The notes below the pieces were generated by a model. The model did not search any database and was not told the origin of the DNA. It was given only the letters and a program-made list of their open reading frames with translations. This document shows positions 51,638 through 60,376 of a stretch of DNA of 64,000 nucleotides, piece by piece. The translations under genes and the position numbers were made by a program. The first letter of the stretch is position 1. Each line of letters opens with the position of its first letter. The stretch is from Roseimicrobium sp. ORNL1 (GTDB lineage Bacteria > Verrucomicrobiota > Verrucomicrobiia > Verrucomicrobiales > Verrucomicrobiaceae), in the NCBI RefSeq assembly GCF_011044495.1, contig NZ_CP049143.1, positions 2,232,001 through 2,296,000 on the forward strand, read 5' to 3'.

Positions 51638-52933
51638 TCATTCAGTCGAGCCGGAGCCGGGTTCGCCAGGTTTCCCATTCGAGCCGCCGCTGCTGCTGCT
51701 ATTGCCACTACTGCCGCCACTTCCAGGGCCGGCGTTGTTTCCTGGATTGTTCTTGAAGATGGCCGCGAAAGCAGGCGGGAGCCGGAGGTCGCCACTGCTG
51801 ACGTTCGGACTGGTGCCGCTGCCACTGCCACCACCGAGACCGCCCATTTCTGACTTCAGCGGCTTCTGCGCTGGCTTGGTCGTGGTCGTTCTCAAGATGT
51901 TCATGGCCCCATTGAGCTGGCCACCGGGTTCGATCGAGACGGACCGGGCGGTCACATCTCCCTGCACGCACCCGACGGTGCCGATGGTGACGCGGCCGGA
52001 GCACTCGATGTTCCCTTCCACGCGCGCCTGGATATCGACGCTTTCTGCGTAGACGGTATTGAGGAATTTGATGTCACTTCCGCGTTCCACGATGAATTGC
52101 TTGCAGTGGATCTCGCCGATCACGATGCCGGTGGTCCGAAACTGCAGGTCACCCGAGCACTCGATTTCCGCGCAGATCTGGCCCTGCACCTTCAGGTCGC
52201 GGCAGCGCACCTCGCTGGTGTTCACATTGCCATTCTTGCGGATGAGTACATCCCCGCGGGTGCGGATGGAGGTGGTGGAGGGGACGTTGATGTCCACGTC
52301 CTCCAAGTTAATGAGGCTGCCGCAGGCGGGGCAGTTGGTGGAGCGGGCAGAACGCCCGGTCTTGAATTTGTTCCGGCAATCGAAGCACTCCACATCCTTG
52401 AAGTACTGCTGCCGATAGTAGCCCTGGTCCTTCATCTTCTGCAGCGTGCCCGCGGTCATGGGGGGCTGCACGTTGGAGGCAGACTCCGTGGGCCGGGGCG
52501 GGAGCAGGGACTTGGGGCGGATGGGGTTCTTCGGCTTCGCGGAGGTGTCGTCCGCGTCCTTAAAGCCCATCATGTGGCCGAGACCGAGAGGAATATCCTC
52601 ATCGACAACGTCTTCCGGTGGCATGAGCGCAGCCGGGAGTGGGGCGGGGGGCGACTGCCCCTCGTCTGAAGTGTCAGCCGCCGTCTTCGTCTCACCTGTG
52701 GTGGGGTGAGAGTCCAGCATTGCGGGGAAAACCGCGCTGGGGACGGGGTTCATATGGGAGGAGGCCAGCACCCTCCCATTGACAATCCGCAAGTGCTCAC
52801 GGCACTTCTTGCAGTGAGTGGTCACCACAAGACGCGGCTCTATCTGAGCCGCGCCGCAAACAGGGCAAACCACTTCAATCTGGTTCTTCGGCAGAGCGGA
52901 TTTCTGTTCCTTACCTAAAAACTTGCCGAGCAC
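51638..52933 (-). CDS. Zinc-ribbon plus bactofilin-domain protein
   Basis: 431 residues. Two zinc-binding parts: VVCPVCGAAQ ... THCKKC at the N-terminus and DVECFDCRNKF ... TNCPACG near 185-215. Then a bactofilin beta-helix (TTSIRTRGDVLIRKNGNVNT, EIECSGDLQFRTTGIVIGEI, ARVEGNIECSGRVTIGTVGC VQGDVTARSVSIEPGGQLNG). The tail is Gly/Ser-rich (GSGGSSGNSSSSGGSNGKPG). Bactofilins form filaments that organise the envelope. The zinc-ribbon version, next to a classic bactofilin, is a less usual arrangement. Confidence 0.8.
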   Translation of the reverse strand: MLGKFLGKEQKSALPKNQIEVVCPVCGAAQIEPRLVVTTHCKKCREHLRIVNGRVLASSHMNPVPSAVFPAMLDSHPTTGETKTAADTSDEGQSPPAPLPAALMPPEDVVDEDIPLGLGHMMGFKDADDTSAKPKNPIRPKSLLPPRPTESASNVQPPMTAGTLQKMKDQGYYRQQYFKDVECFDCRNKFKTGRSARSTNCPACGSLINLEDVDINVPSTTSIRTRGDVLIRKNGNVNTSEVRCRDLKVQGQICAEIECSGDLQFRTTGIVIGEIHCKQFIVERGSDIKFLNTVYAESVDIQARVEGNIECSGRVTIGTVGCVQGDVTARSVSIEPGGQLNGAMNILRTTTTKPAQKPLKSEMGGLGGGSGSGTSPNVSSGDLRLPPAFAAIFKNNPGNNAGPGSGGSSGNSSSSGGSNGKPGEPGSGSTE

Positions 52934-52948
52934 GTAGCGAGTAGATGC

Positions 52949-53485
52949 TTAGGATTGGGGGCGGTTGCCTCCCTGGGGGTTACCGCCGGGCTTCTGACCG
53001 CCACTTGCCGCGGACTTGCCCACCTGGGAGCGGCCGAGGAAAGTGGCACCTTCTTCAATGGCAAGGGTGGCGGCCGTGACATCGCCCACGAGGACCGCGT
53101 TGCTCTTCAGCTCGCAGCGTTCCTGTACGGTGATGTTGCCTTCTACCTTGCCAAACAGAGTGACTCCGCGAGTCTTGATTTCGCCTTTGATCAAGGCGTT
53201 CTCACCAACGGTGAGAGCTCCATCGGACTGCACTTCGCCCTCAATCTTGCCGTCGATGATCAGGTCGTGCGAAAACTTGATGGAACCTTTGATTTCGACG
53301 TCGTTGGCAAGCACGTTCTTACTCGTGGTCATGTTTGAGGAATTTCGTTGAGGTTGGACCGATGAAGTGGCTGATGTGGGAGATGAAATTGGGCGGGGAG
53401 CTGCTGGGGCCGAAGACGCAGAAGTCTCCGGACGCCGATCGTCTTTGCCTGCGTCTGTGGGTTGGCCAATAATTTGTTTCAGCAT
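52949..53485 (-). CDS. Bactofilin
   Basis: 178 residues from ATG at 53485. A disordered N-terminus precedes a beta-helix: NVLANDVEIKGSIKFSHDLI IDGKIEGEVQSDGALTVGEN ALIKGEIKTRGVTLFGKVEG NITVQERCELKSNAVLVGDV (seen in 20-residue parts), the standard bactofilin core with repeating hydrophobics and G/N turns. Bactofilins polymerise without nucleotide and set cell shape or site of wall synthesis. The zinc-ribbon bactofilin follows after 15 bases, so they probably co-assemble. Confidence 0.9.
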   Translation of the reverse strand: MLKQIIGQPTDAGKDDRRPETSASSAPAAPRPISSPTSATSSVQPQRNSSNMTTSKNVLANDVEIKGSIKFSHDLIIDGKIEGEVQSDGALTVGENALIKGEIKTRGVTLFGKVEGNITVQERCELKSNAVLVGDVTAATLAIEEGATFLGRSQVGKSAASGGQKPGGNPQGGNRPQS

Positions 53486-53558
53486 TGGGCGAAAATAAGC
53501 TGGAGCGGGATTGAGTGTCAATTACAACGTCCTGAAACTTTGGTTGAAATCATATTTA

Positions 53559-54989
53559 CTATTTTGCAGCAATCTGTTCTTCTAAATCCTCTGCGGGATA
53601 GGTCCAGATCTCGCTGAGGGTGGGATGATAATGCGGCGCCCGCGCTAACTGAGCAACTGTCGCGCCAAGGTGCATGGCCACCGCGATTTCATGTATCAAT
53701 TCAGTGGCCTCCGGACCCACCACAGACGCGCCTAGAATTGCTCCATTCTGTGAGTGAGCGAGAATCTTCACAAAGCCGTCCATTTCGCCCATCACCATCG
53801 ACTTTCCGTGGTCGTTGAACGGATAGGTAGAAACGAGGTGGGGGATGTTTTTCTTCCTCGCCTCCAACTCATTAAGACCCACGCAGGCCACCTGTGGGTG
53901 GGTGAATACACCAAACAGGAGGCACCGATAGTCCATGCTGTGAGCGGGTTCCTTGTGCCGCCATTGCAGCGCTGCGTTTTTCGCGGCGACTTCGCCCTGT
54001 TGCACGGCGAGATGCACCACCTCCAAGGGACCGCATACGTCCCCTGCTGCGAACACCCGCGGATGGGTGGTTTGCTGGGTCGGTTGCGTGGTTATCAAAC
54101 CGTTATCCGAATGTGCTATCTTGAGATTATCCAGGCCTATATTTTTGGTGTTCGGAGCCCTCCCCAGGGCGCATAACACTTCCGCTGCTTCCACCGTGTG
54201 TTCCGCGCCCGCTTTTGTGAAGGTTGCCCGCACCTTGTCACCTTCGCGGACCACCTTTTGCAGCGAGGTGCCGCAGTACATGTCGATGCCGCGCTTTTCG
54301 AAGGCATCGTACACCACATCCGCCACATCCTTGTCCATGCCGGTGAGCAGTTGGGTGTTGCGCTGGAGCACGGTGACCTTGCGCCCGATGCCGTCGAGGT
54401 AGTGGGCCATTTCCAGGGCAATGGCGCCGCCGCCGAGCACGATGAAGGACTCCGGGATGGTATCATGATCCAGGATGGTGTCGCTATTCCACGGTTTTGC
54501 CTCGTGAAGTCCGGCAATATCCGGGCAGTTGATGACGGAACCGGTGGCTATCAGGACATAAGAGGTTGTGATGGTTTGCGTCCCACCCTCACGGAGCTGG
54601 ATGGAGATGCGCACCTTTTCCTCCCCGGCATCCTCCAGGGTGCCGTAGCCGCGAATGAGCTTAAAACGCCCATCCTCAAGTTGTTGCTGACGATAGGAGG
54701 CGAACTCTCCGATGAGTCTGCGCTTGCGGTCGCGGATGGCTTTCGTGTCCACGGGACCGGCCGTTGCGGAGAGGCCAAACTCCGCCGCGTGCCTTATGGA
54801 GATGGCGCGGTTGGCGGATTCAATCAGCGTCTTGCTGGGCATACAACCCCGCAAAATGCATAAGCCACCGAGCTCCTCCGCGCCGTCGATAACGACGGTA
54901 TTCATGCCCTGTCCGTGGGCGGTGCGGGCGGCGGCATAGCCAGCGCTGCCACCCCCAAGGATGGCAAAGTCAAAGTGCTCAATACTCAT
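53559..54989 (-). CDS. FAD-dependent disulfide reductase family protein (dihydrolipoamide dehydrogenase/mercuric reductase type)
   Basis: 476 residues from ATG at 54989. FDFAILGGGSAGYAAARTAH binds FAD; GGLCILRGCMPSK carries the redox pair C-x4-C; VLIATGSVINCPDIAGL, FIVLGGGAIALEMAHYLDGI (NAD(P) fold), CALGRAPNTKNIGLDNL and FAAGDVCGPLEVVHLAVQQG EVAA follow; the C-terminal interface domain ends with HYHPTLSEIW, where H-x-H-P-T is the usual base. Substrate unknown; no mer or lipoyl genes are near. Confidence 0.92.
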   Translation of the reverse strand: MSIEHFDFAILGGGSAGYAAARTAHGQGMNTVVIDGAEELGGLCILRGCMPSKTLIESANRAISIRHAAEFGLSATAGPVDTKAIRDRKRRLIGEFASYRQQQLEDGRFKLIRGYGTLEDAGEEKVRISIQLREGGTQTITTSYVLIATGSVINCPDIAGLHEAKPWNSDTILDHDTIPESFIVLGGGAIALEMAHYLDGIGRKVTVLQRNTQLLTGMDKDVADVVYDAFEKRGIDMYCGTSLQKVVREGDKVRATFTKAGAEHTVEAAEVLCALGRAPNTKNIGLDNLKIAHSDNGLITTQPTQQTTHPRVFAAGDVCGPLEVVHLAVQQGEVAAKNAALQWRHKEPAHSMDYRCLLFGVFTHPQVACVGLNELEARKKNIPHLVSTYPFNDHGKSMVMGEMDGFVKILAHSQNGAILGASVVGPEATELIHEIAVAMHLGATVAQLARAPHYHPTLSEIWTYPAEDLEEQIAAK

Positions 54990-55048
54990 GGGAGTGGGAG
55001 GAAGGGTGGTGTGGAGATTTGTCTGCACTGGCTTGCAAACCGGGGCGG

Positions 55049-55657
55049 TTAACCACGGGTCTGCAAGTGAGCCACGCAGATGCTGGACCACGTTTCCAGG
55101 GTGTCCTTGTTCGCCACGAGCTCATCGAGTGGTACGAACCGCAGGTCCTGAATGGCGTCTTCATTCGACACCACATCATCCGTTTCCAGGTCGAAGAGAT
55201 GCACCACTCCAAGATGCACCTGGCCGACTTCATTGGAGTCATCATTGATGAGTCCGATGACTTCATTCGTGTGCCCGCCTGCAATGCGGAGCTCCTCCGC
55301 GATCTCGCGTTCTACGCCGTTGAAGTAGGTGGTCCGGGCCAGCGAGTCCTCGCGTTCGTCGTGCGGATTGATGTGGCCGCCGATGCCGATGCTTTGCTTG
55401 GCCACCAGGCGCTTTTCGCCGGATTTGCCACCCCGCTTGTACACCAGGTAGCGCCCCTGGTGGTGGAAAATGGAGTAGGGGATGATCTGCTTGTGCGTAG
55501 GGTCGTTCTCCGCCGGGCCGCGGGGCAGGAAAAAGTTTACCTCGGGAGCCAGGATGGCGTCGAGGTAGCGCTGGGCGTCGGGCTGGAACCCCTGGAAGGC
55601 GCCAAGTTCATCAAAAAGGGCGCGGGGAATGACGAGGATGTGCTCTTCTGCGGACAT
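55049..55657 (-). CDS. Nudix-type hydrolase-like protein
   Basis: 202 residues. The Nudix block is stretched but recognisable: IGIGGHINPHDEREDS ... NGVEREIAEELRIAGGHTN, which fits G-x5-E-x7-REU-x-EE-x-GU with RE..EEL. The remainder (HLGVVHLFDLETDDVVSNED, LRFVPLDELVANKDTLETWS) resembles the phosphoesterase-like group often annotated NUDIX/phosphatase in Verrucomicrobia. Substrate unknown. It reads away from the flavoprotein gene with a 59-base gap. Confidence 0.7.
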   Translation of the reverse strand: MSAEEHILVIPRALFDELGAFQGFQPDAQRYLDAILAPEVNFFLPRGPAENDPTHKQIIPYSIFHHQGRYLVYKRGGKSGEKRLVAKQSIGIGGHINPHDEREDSLARTTYFNGVEREIAEELRIAGGHTNEVIGLINDDSNEVGQVHLGVVHLFDLETDDVVSNEDAIQDLRFVPLDELVANKDTLETWSSICVAHLQTRG

Positions 55658-55778
55658 GGGGGTCCGTTAGCCCGCGCGCCTGCCGCCGTAAACGTTCTTT
55701 TGTCCAAAAGCGGAGCTCCTGCGGTATGATTCCGCAGGTCCCGAAATGGGACTGCCACACCCCAAGACAAGACCTGCC

Positions 55779-56324
55779 ATGAAAGAGGAGGACTCCGCGC
55801 CATCATCGGATTTGCACCGTCCCCTCGTGCCGCTGCTGATGCGTCACGAGAGGCAGATCTTTGCGTACATTTACACGCTGGTGCCGCACCGGCATGATGC
55901 GGAGGACATCCTCCAGGAGACCTGCCTCACCATCTATGACAAATTCCATGAGTTCACCGTGGGCACGGATTTCATGGCGTGGGCCATGCGCATCGCCTGG
56001 TGGAAGGTGCGCGCCGCGCGGCAGAAGTATGCGCGGTCGAAGGTGGTCTTCAATGACGAGGTCATGGAAGCCATCTCGCACACGGCGGTGACCATGGCGG
56101 AGGAGACGAGTCCCATGCAGGTGGCGCTTTCGCAGTGCCTGCAGAAGCTCAATGACCGCGACCGTCGCATGGTGCTTACACGCTATGAGCACGGCAGCGG
56201 GGTGGAGCGCGCGGCGCTGGTCAGTGGCAGGTCCCTACAGGCGGCGTACAAGGCACTCATGCGCATCAAGCAGGTGCTGCATGATTGTGTGCTGAACACG
56301 ATGACACGCGAGGAGGCGGCATAA
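55779..56324 (+). CDS. ECF sigma factor (Rhodopirellula/Verrucomicrobium family)
   Basis: About 181 residues from ATG at 55779 (ATG at 55746 also possible). Region 2: HERQIFAYIYTLVPHRHDAE DILQETCLTIYDKFHEFTVG with FMAWAMRIAWWKVRAARQKY AR; region 4: QVALSQCLQKLNDRDRRMVL TRYEHGSGVERAALVSGRSL QAAYKALMRIKQVLHDCV. This is the sigma family common in Planctomycetes and Verrucomicrobia that is paired with FecR-LamG proteins. Such a protein follows two bases after the stop. Confidence 0.92.
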   Translation: MKEEDSAPSSDLHRPLVPLLMRHERQIFAYIYTLVPHRHDAEDILQETCLTIYDKFHEFTVGTDFMAWAMRIAWWKVRAARQKYARSKVVFNDEVMEAISHTAVTMAEETSPMQVALSQCLQKLNDRDRRMVLTRYEHGSGVERAALVSGRSLQAAYKALMRIKQVLHDCVLNTMTREEAA

Positions 56325-56326
56325 GC

Positions 56327-57955
56327 ATGAGCGACTCCGAACTTTTGCAACTGCAGTCCTGGATGCACGACCTGGAAGAGGGTCGGCTGGAACAGGGCGA
56401 AATGGACAAGCTCCAGGCCCTGATCTTGCGCAGCGAGGAGGCGCGTCGCTTCTACGTGCAGCGCATGAGCATGGGCTCCGCACTGTGCAAGCTGGCGGAT
56501 GAGGCGCAGGAAGCCGAGCAGCAACATGAATCGGAACAGCAGGATGACATTATCACTGCGACTGCCGAGTTGCGACGTCCCTGGCCCCTCTCGGCGAAGC
56601 TCGCCATGGCGGCCTCGCTGCTAGCCTGTGCGGTCGCGCTGGTACTGGCCATTCGTCCGCAGGGACGTTCCCAGCAGGGCGGGGCATCGGTGGCGGCAGA
56701 GACGAGCAATGCCGGTTGCGCGGTGCTGGTGGATGCCGCTGGCGCAGAGTGGGCGGAGGGCACGCACGCGTGGCAGGTCGGCATGTCTGTGCCCGCAGGG
56801 AAGCTGCAGCTGAAGAGCGGGCTGATTCGCCTGGAGTTCTACAGTGGTGCTTCGGTGACGCTGGAAGGGCAGAGTGAGCTGGAGATTGTCTCGGTGAAGG
56901 AAGCGAAGTGCGCGCAGGGGCAGATGCGTGTGCACGTGCCGCCGCATGCGCGTGGGTTCAAGCTGACCACGCCGGATGCAGAAGTGGTGGACCTGGGCAC
57001 CGAGTTCGGCCTGAAGGTGAGCGACGGTGGCAAGGCTGAGGTGCATGTCTTCGACGGCGAGGTGGAGGTGCTGCCGAATCAAGCGACCGCGAAGCTCAGC
57101 GTGAAGCAGGGTGCCGGATGGGATGCGGCGAAGGGTGTCTCCAGCAGTCCTGCGACGGCGTCGGCATCGTTTGTGGATCTCACGGCGCTGCGAGCGCAGA
57201 CGCGCAGTTCGGACGAGCAGCGGCTCGCATCGTGGCGTGAGGGCATGAGTGTCTTCCTCAAGGACCCGCGTCTGCTGGTGGGATACACCTTCGAGCCGGA
57301 GAATGAATGGGAGCGTCGCGTGGAGAACAAGCATCCCGGCGCGCAGGAGTTCAGCCATGGCAGCATCGTCGGAGCCCGCTGGGTGCCGGGTCGCTGGCAG
57401 GGGAAGCGCGCTCTGCAGTTCAAGAGTCCGGGCGACCGTGTGCGTCTCACCGTTCCGGGGAAGCATGATGCCATCACGCTCGCTGCGTGGGTGCAGGTGG
57501 ATGGCATTGACCGCCGCTTCAACAGTCTCTTCCTCACAGACACCTGGACTCCGGGGAATCCGCACTGGCAGTTTGTGCAGGCCGGTTCGTTCGCGCTGGG
57601 CATTCACGAGACCGGGGGGAGAAAGGGACAGCACGTGCTTTACTCACCCGAGATGTTTGGGCCGGATACGCTGGGCGTCTGGTATCACGTGGCCTCGACC
57701 TTCGATATGCGCACGGGGGTGGGGCGTAACTATGTGAACGGGAAGCTCGTGAGCGAGTACACGTCTACCAATGTGGACCAGGGTGAGAAGATTCTCATCG
57801 GCACCGGCGAGCTGGGCAACTGGGGCCTGCCGGAGGGCAGCAAGCCGCGCACGGAGGTGCGCACGTTCAATGGGCGTATGGATGAATTTTTGCTCTTTGG
57901 CGCTGCCTTGCAGCCGGAGGAAGTGGCGCGGCTGTATGAGGTGGGGAAACCGTGA
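56327..57955 (+). CDS. FecR-domain protein with LamG domain (probable anti-sigma factor)
   Basis: 542 residues. The N-terminal part (LLQLQSWMHDLEEGRLEQGE MDKLQALILRSEEARRFYVQ) resembles anti-sigma ASD-type domains. A membrane helix lies at about 85-107 (LAMAASLLACAVALVLAIRP). FecR follows (GCAVLVDAAGAEWAEGTHAW, LKSGLIRLEFYSGASVTLEG QSELEIVS, FKLTTPDAEVVDLGTEFGLK VSDGGKAEVHVFDGEVEVLP). The last 200 residues are LamG (RALQFKSPGDRVRLTVPGKH DAITLAAWVQV, GNYVNGK type). It should hold the sigma factor at the membrane and release it on binding an external carbohydrate. Signal and regulon unknown. Confidence 0.9.
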   Translation: MSDSELLQLQSWMHDLEEGRLEQGEMDKLQALILRSEEARRFYVQRMSMGSALCKLADEAQEAEQQHESEQQDDIITATAELRRPWPLSAKLAMAASLLACAVALVLAIRPQGRSQQGGASVAAETSNAGCAVLVDAAGAEWAEGTHAWQVGMSVPAGKLQLKSGLIRLEFYSGASVTLEGQSELEIVSVKEAKCAQGQMRVHVPPHARGFKLTTPDAEVVDLGTEFGLKVSDGGKAEVHVFDGEVEVLPNQATAKLSVKQGAGWDAAKGVSSSPATASASFVDLTALRAQTRSSDEQRLASWREGMSVFLKDPRLLVGYTFEPENEWERRVENKHPGAQEFSHGSIVGARWVPGRWQGKRALQFKSPGDRVRLTVPGKHDAITLAAWVQVDGIDRRFNSLFLTDTWTPGNPHWQFVQAGSFALGIHETGGRKGQHVLYSPEMFGPDTLGVWYHVASTFDMRTGVGRNYVNGKLVSEYTSTNVDQGEKILIGTGELGNWGLPEGSKPRTEVRTFNGRMDEFLLFGAALQPEEVARLYEVGKP

Positions 57956-57960
57956 GGAGG

Positions 57961-58250
57961 GGTTGATGGTCTTTGGTTGATAGTTGATAGCCTGAGGGTG
58001 CTGCGAGTTCGTGGTTGAGTGTTCAGAGTCGGAGGAAACTCTCAGTCTCCGAAGTTCCTCTGTGTCTCTGCGTTGGATCCCACGCAGGTGACCACACCCA
58101 GCATAGATGCTTTCCTTGCGAGGCAGAGCCCCCCCCCAACCCGTCAGGCCAGAGGCCTAACGACCGCTGTCAGGCGGGACGCCTAACCTCCTCAATGAGG
58201 CCACACCCAGCACCCTCAGGCTATCAACTATCAACCAAAGACCATCAACC
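57961..58250. repeat. Inverted-repeat element 6 (perfect 43-bp arms)
   Basis: Arms at 57961-58003 and 58208-58250 are exact reverse complements over 43 bp. They share their outer sequence (GTTGATGGTC ... TAGTTGATAGCCTGA) with element 1 at 41167. The centre is not a simple loop: it holds two units of the GTCAGGCG...GCCTAAC hairpin family (58143-58191), and an inverted copy of the word-like repeat of 51463-51530. The right arm overlaps the end of the small zinc-binding gene. Confidence 0.9.
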
Positions 58251-58484
58251 CTGCTGCTGTTGCTGCCCCTTCGCGCACAAATGCCACGTCATCTCACCGC
58301 ACTGGCTGCAGCGCAGGTACTTCTTCGGATTGCCTGCTGCCTTCCAGCGGATGCCGCCCCAGTCCCAGACGGACTTCGCGTAGCCACAGGGACATTGGAG
58401 CATCCACTCACGGGATTCCGTTTCCATGCCTTGCGCCCAGCTCTTGGGGAGGATGGCCAGGAGGAATTTTTGGGTGGAGCTCAT
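58245..58484 (-). CDS. Small zinc-binding-type protein
   Basis: 79 residues from ATG at 58484 with two cysteine pairs (QCPCGYAKSVWDWG and YLRCSQCGEMTWHLC), suggesting a zinc ribbon. The C-terminus runs into glutamines (GQQQQQG) where it enters the inverted-repeat arm at 58250, so its end may have been rewritten by insertion of that element. Function unknown; the zinc ribbon could bind nucleic acid or protein. Confidence 0.55.
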   Translation of the reverse strand: MSSTQKFLLAILPKSWAQGMETESREWMLQCPCGYAKSVWDWGGIRWKAAGNPKKYLRCSQCGEMTWHLCAKGQQQQQG

Positions 58485-58692
58485 GGTGGGGGTGGAGGGG
58501 GGATTGCGGAGTGTTGTTGTTACCGAGAGGATGTGTGAAAACAGCCTGTTGTGACGGTCATCCGGCGGCAAAGATACAGGCTGGTTGTGTCATGGACATG
58601 TGAAATTTTGAAAGATGGTCCGTCGAGATTGGAAACGAAACCGTGGTTGGATGAACAGGGAAGTGATGCACTGCGTGCCACCTCAACGAACC

Positions 58693-58939
58693 AGGTCGCT
58701 TTGCGTCGTGGAGTGCGGTGGCACAGGCCTCCCTTGAGGCCGCGACACCGCTTTGAACGAAGGAATATAGTCCCCATACTCTACAGAACTTTCGCTGGAA
58801 CCCAGCATTCCAAGCTTCCAGGTGGACAGCATCTTGGGGGGATTGGACCGTGACACCGTTCCATGACGCTCATTCTCTCCGTTCAAAGCGGTGTCGCGCT
58901 AACGCTTGCCACACGCACTCCACGACGCAAAGCGCTGCT
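58693..58939. repeat. Inverted-repeat element 7 (about 60-bp arms)
   Basis: Left arm AGGTCGCTTTGCGTCGTGGA GTGCGGTGGCAC ... CGCGACACCGCTTTGAACG (58693-58759); right arm CGTTCAAAGCGGTGTCGCG ... TGCCACACGCACTCCACGAC GCAAAGCG (58880-58939). The inner part of the left arm is itself a hairpin (GGCCTCCCTTGAGGCC). Centre of about 120 bases has no gene. It fills the spacer before gspF. Confidence 0.8.
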
Positions 58940-59004
58940 TCAACGTGCCAGATGAAAGCGAAGCACGGTGGTTGTCCGATTCGCTTGCGGCTATTCATTC
59001 TCCT

Positions 59005-60240
59005 CTACGCCCGGCTCCTCACGCCCGACATGGCGCCGAAGATGGCGGTCACAATGGACACGGCGACGACACCCACGATGATGAAGAGGAAGATGAGAAT
59101 CGTGGGCGTGAGCATGGCCATCATGCGCTTCACGGTCTTGTCGAGTTCCTTGTCGAAGCGCAGGGCGATCTTCTCCATCGCTTTCCCGAGGCGGCCGGTT
59201 TGCTCGCCCATGGCAATCATGTCGATGAGCATCACGGGCAGGTGACCCACCTTGCGAAGGGCACCAGAGAGAGACGCACCCTCACCGAGATACACGGTGG
59301 CCTGCTCCAGGAGACCGCGCAGGTACACATTCGCCGTGGTCTTCGCAGTAAGGCGCAAGGCGTTCAACAGGGGGATGCCGTTGTTGATGAGGCTCCCCAG
59401 GGACGCGGCAAACTGCGCATAGAAGCGTGCGGTGAGGATGGTGCCGAATACGGGTATCCTCAGGCGGGCGCGGTCCCACCAGAGGCGTCCCAAAGGACGG
59501 GAGATGTAGCCGCGGAAGAGAATCACGCCGACGGTGCCCACCGAGAGCCCGAGCCACCACCATCTGGCCACGAAGGTGTTGAAATGCACCAGCATCGCCA
59601 TCATGAACGGCATCGACGTGCGGCTCTTCGACAGCATCTCAGAGAACTTCGGTACGAGGAAGAGGCTGAAGACCAGCAGCAGCACAATCACCGCGCCGAA
59701 GAGGAACGCAGGATAGATCAGCGCGCTCATCACGCGTGATTGCAACTCATGCATCTGTGAGATGTTCGCGCTCAGGCGGCGCAGAATCTGCGGCAGCGAG
59801 CCGGACACTTCGCCAGCTGCTGCGAGATTGCAGTACATCTCATCAAACGAAGGCGATGCCTGCGCCAACGCCTTGGAGAACATCGCGCCCTCACGCAATT
59901 GATCGCGGATACGACCACTGACCTTGCGCAGCACGGCTGACTCCTGCCGCTCATGCATCACGCGCAGTGCCTGCTCCAGTTGCAAGCCACCATCCATGAG
60001 GTCCGCCAGTTCTTCCGTGAACAAGATGAGGTCCGCACGCTTCAGCTTCGGCGGTGGGCCTTCTCCCTCTGCTTTCTCCACCGCTGCTGCTTTGGCTGCG
60101 GCCTCATCCTCGGAGACCTTGATAGGGACCAGTCGCTGTGCCTCGAGTTTTCGATACGCTTCAGCTCGCGTCGAAACCGAAAGCGAACCGGTGACTTGTT
60201 TACCAGCAGCGTCGAGGGCGGTGTAAGCGAAAGCGGGCAT
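59005..60240 (-). CDS. gspF: Type II secretion/type IV pilus inner-membrane protein GspF/PilC
   Basis: 411 residues from ATG at 60240 (MPAFAYTALDAAGKQVTGSL). Marks: LILFTEELADLMDGGLQLEQ ALRVM, CNLAAAGEVSGSLPQILRRL, LIYPAFLFGAVIVLLLVFSL FLVPKF, FYAQFAASLGSLINNGIPLL NALRL and MIAMGEQTGRLGKAMEKIAL, the two repeats of the T2SSF domain. It is the platform that works with the GspE motor. Open frame continues upstream through seven APLTV codon repeats made by the 15-bp array, but the start at MPAF is standard. Confidence 0.92.
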   Translation of the reverse strand: MPAFAYTALDAAGKQVTGSLSVSTRAEAYRKLEAQRLVPIKVSEDEAAAKAAAVEKAEGEGPPPKLKRADLILFTEELADLMDGGLQLEQALRVMHERQESAVLRKVSGRIRDQLREGAMFSKALAQASPSFDEMYCNLAAAGEVSGSLPQILRRLSANISQMHELQSRVMSALIYPAFLFGAVIVLLLVFSLFLVPKFSEMLSKSRTSMPFMMAMLVHFNTFVARWWWLGLSVGTVGVILFRGYISRPLGRLWWDRARLRIPVFGTILTARFYAQFAASLGSLINNGIPLLNALRLTAKTTANVYLRGLLEQATVYLGEGASLSGALRKVGHLPVMLIDMIAMGEQTGRLGKAMEKIALRFDKELDKTVKRMMAMLTPTILIFLFIIVGVVAVSIVTAIFGAMSGVRSRA

Positions 60241-60243
60241 TTC

Positions 60244-60348
60244 GGTGAGCGGTGCGACGGTGAGCGGTGCGACGGTGAGCGGTGCGACGGTGAGCGGTGC
60301 GACGGTGAGCGGTGCGACGGTGAGCGGTGCGACGGTGAGCGGTGCGAC
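60244..60348. repeat. Seven perfect tandem copies of a 15-bp repeat
   Basis: GGTGAGCGGTGCGAC occurs seven times head to tail without a change, directly upstream of gspF. The reverse complement, in altered form, lies at 60851-60884 on the other side of the four-helix-bundle gene. Because 15 is a multiple of three, the array stays in frame with gspF (coding APLTV repeats). Confidence 0.95.
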
Positions 60349-60376
60349 GGTTTTTGCCAGTGGCAAAACTCTCAAG

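Noticed and set aside
60244-60348. CRISPR array
   Set aside because: 15-bp units without spacers and no cas genes; it is a tandem repeat.
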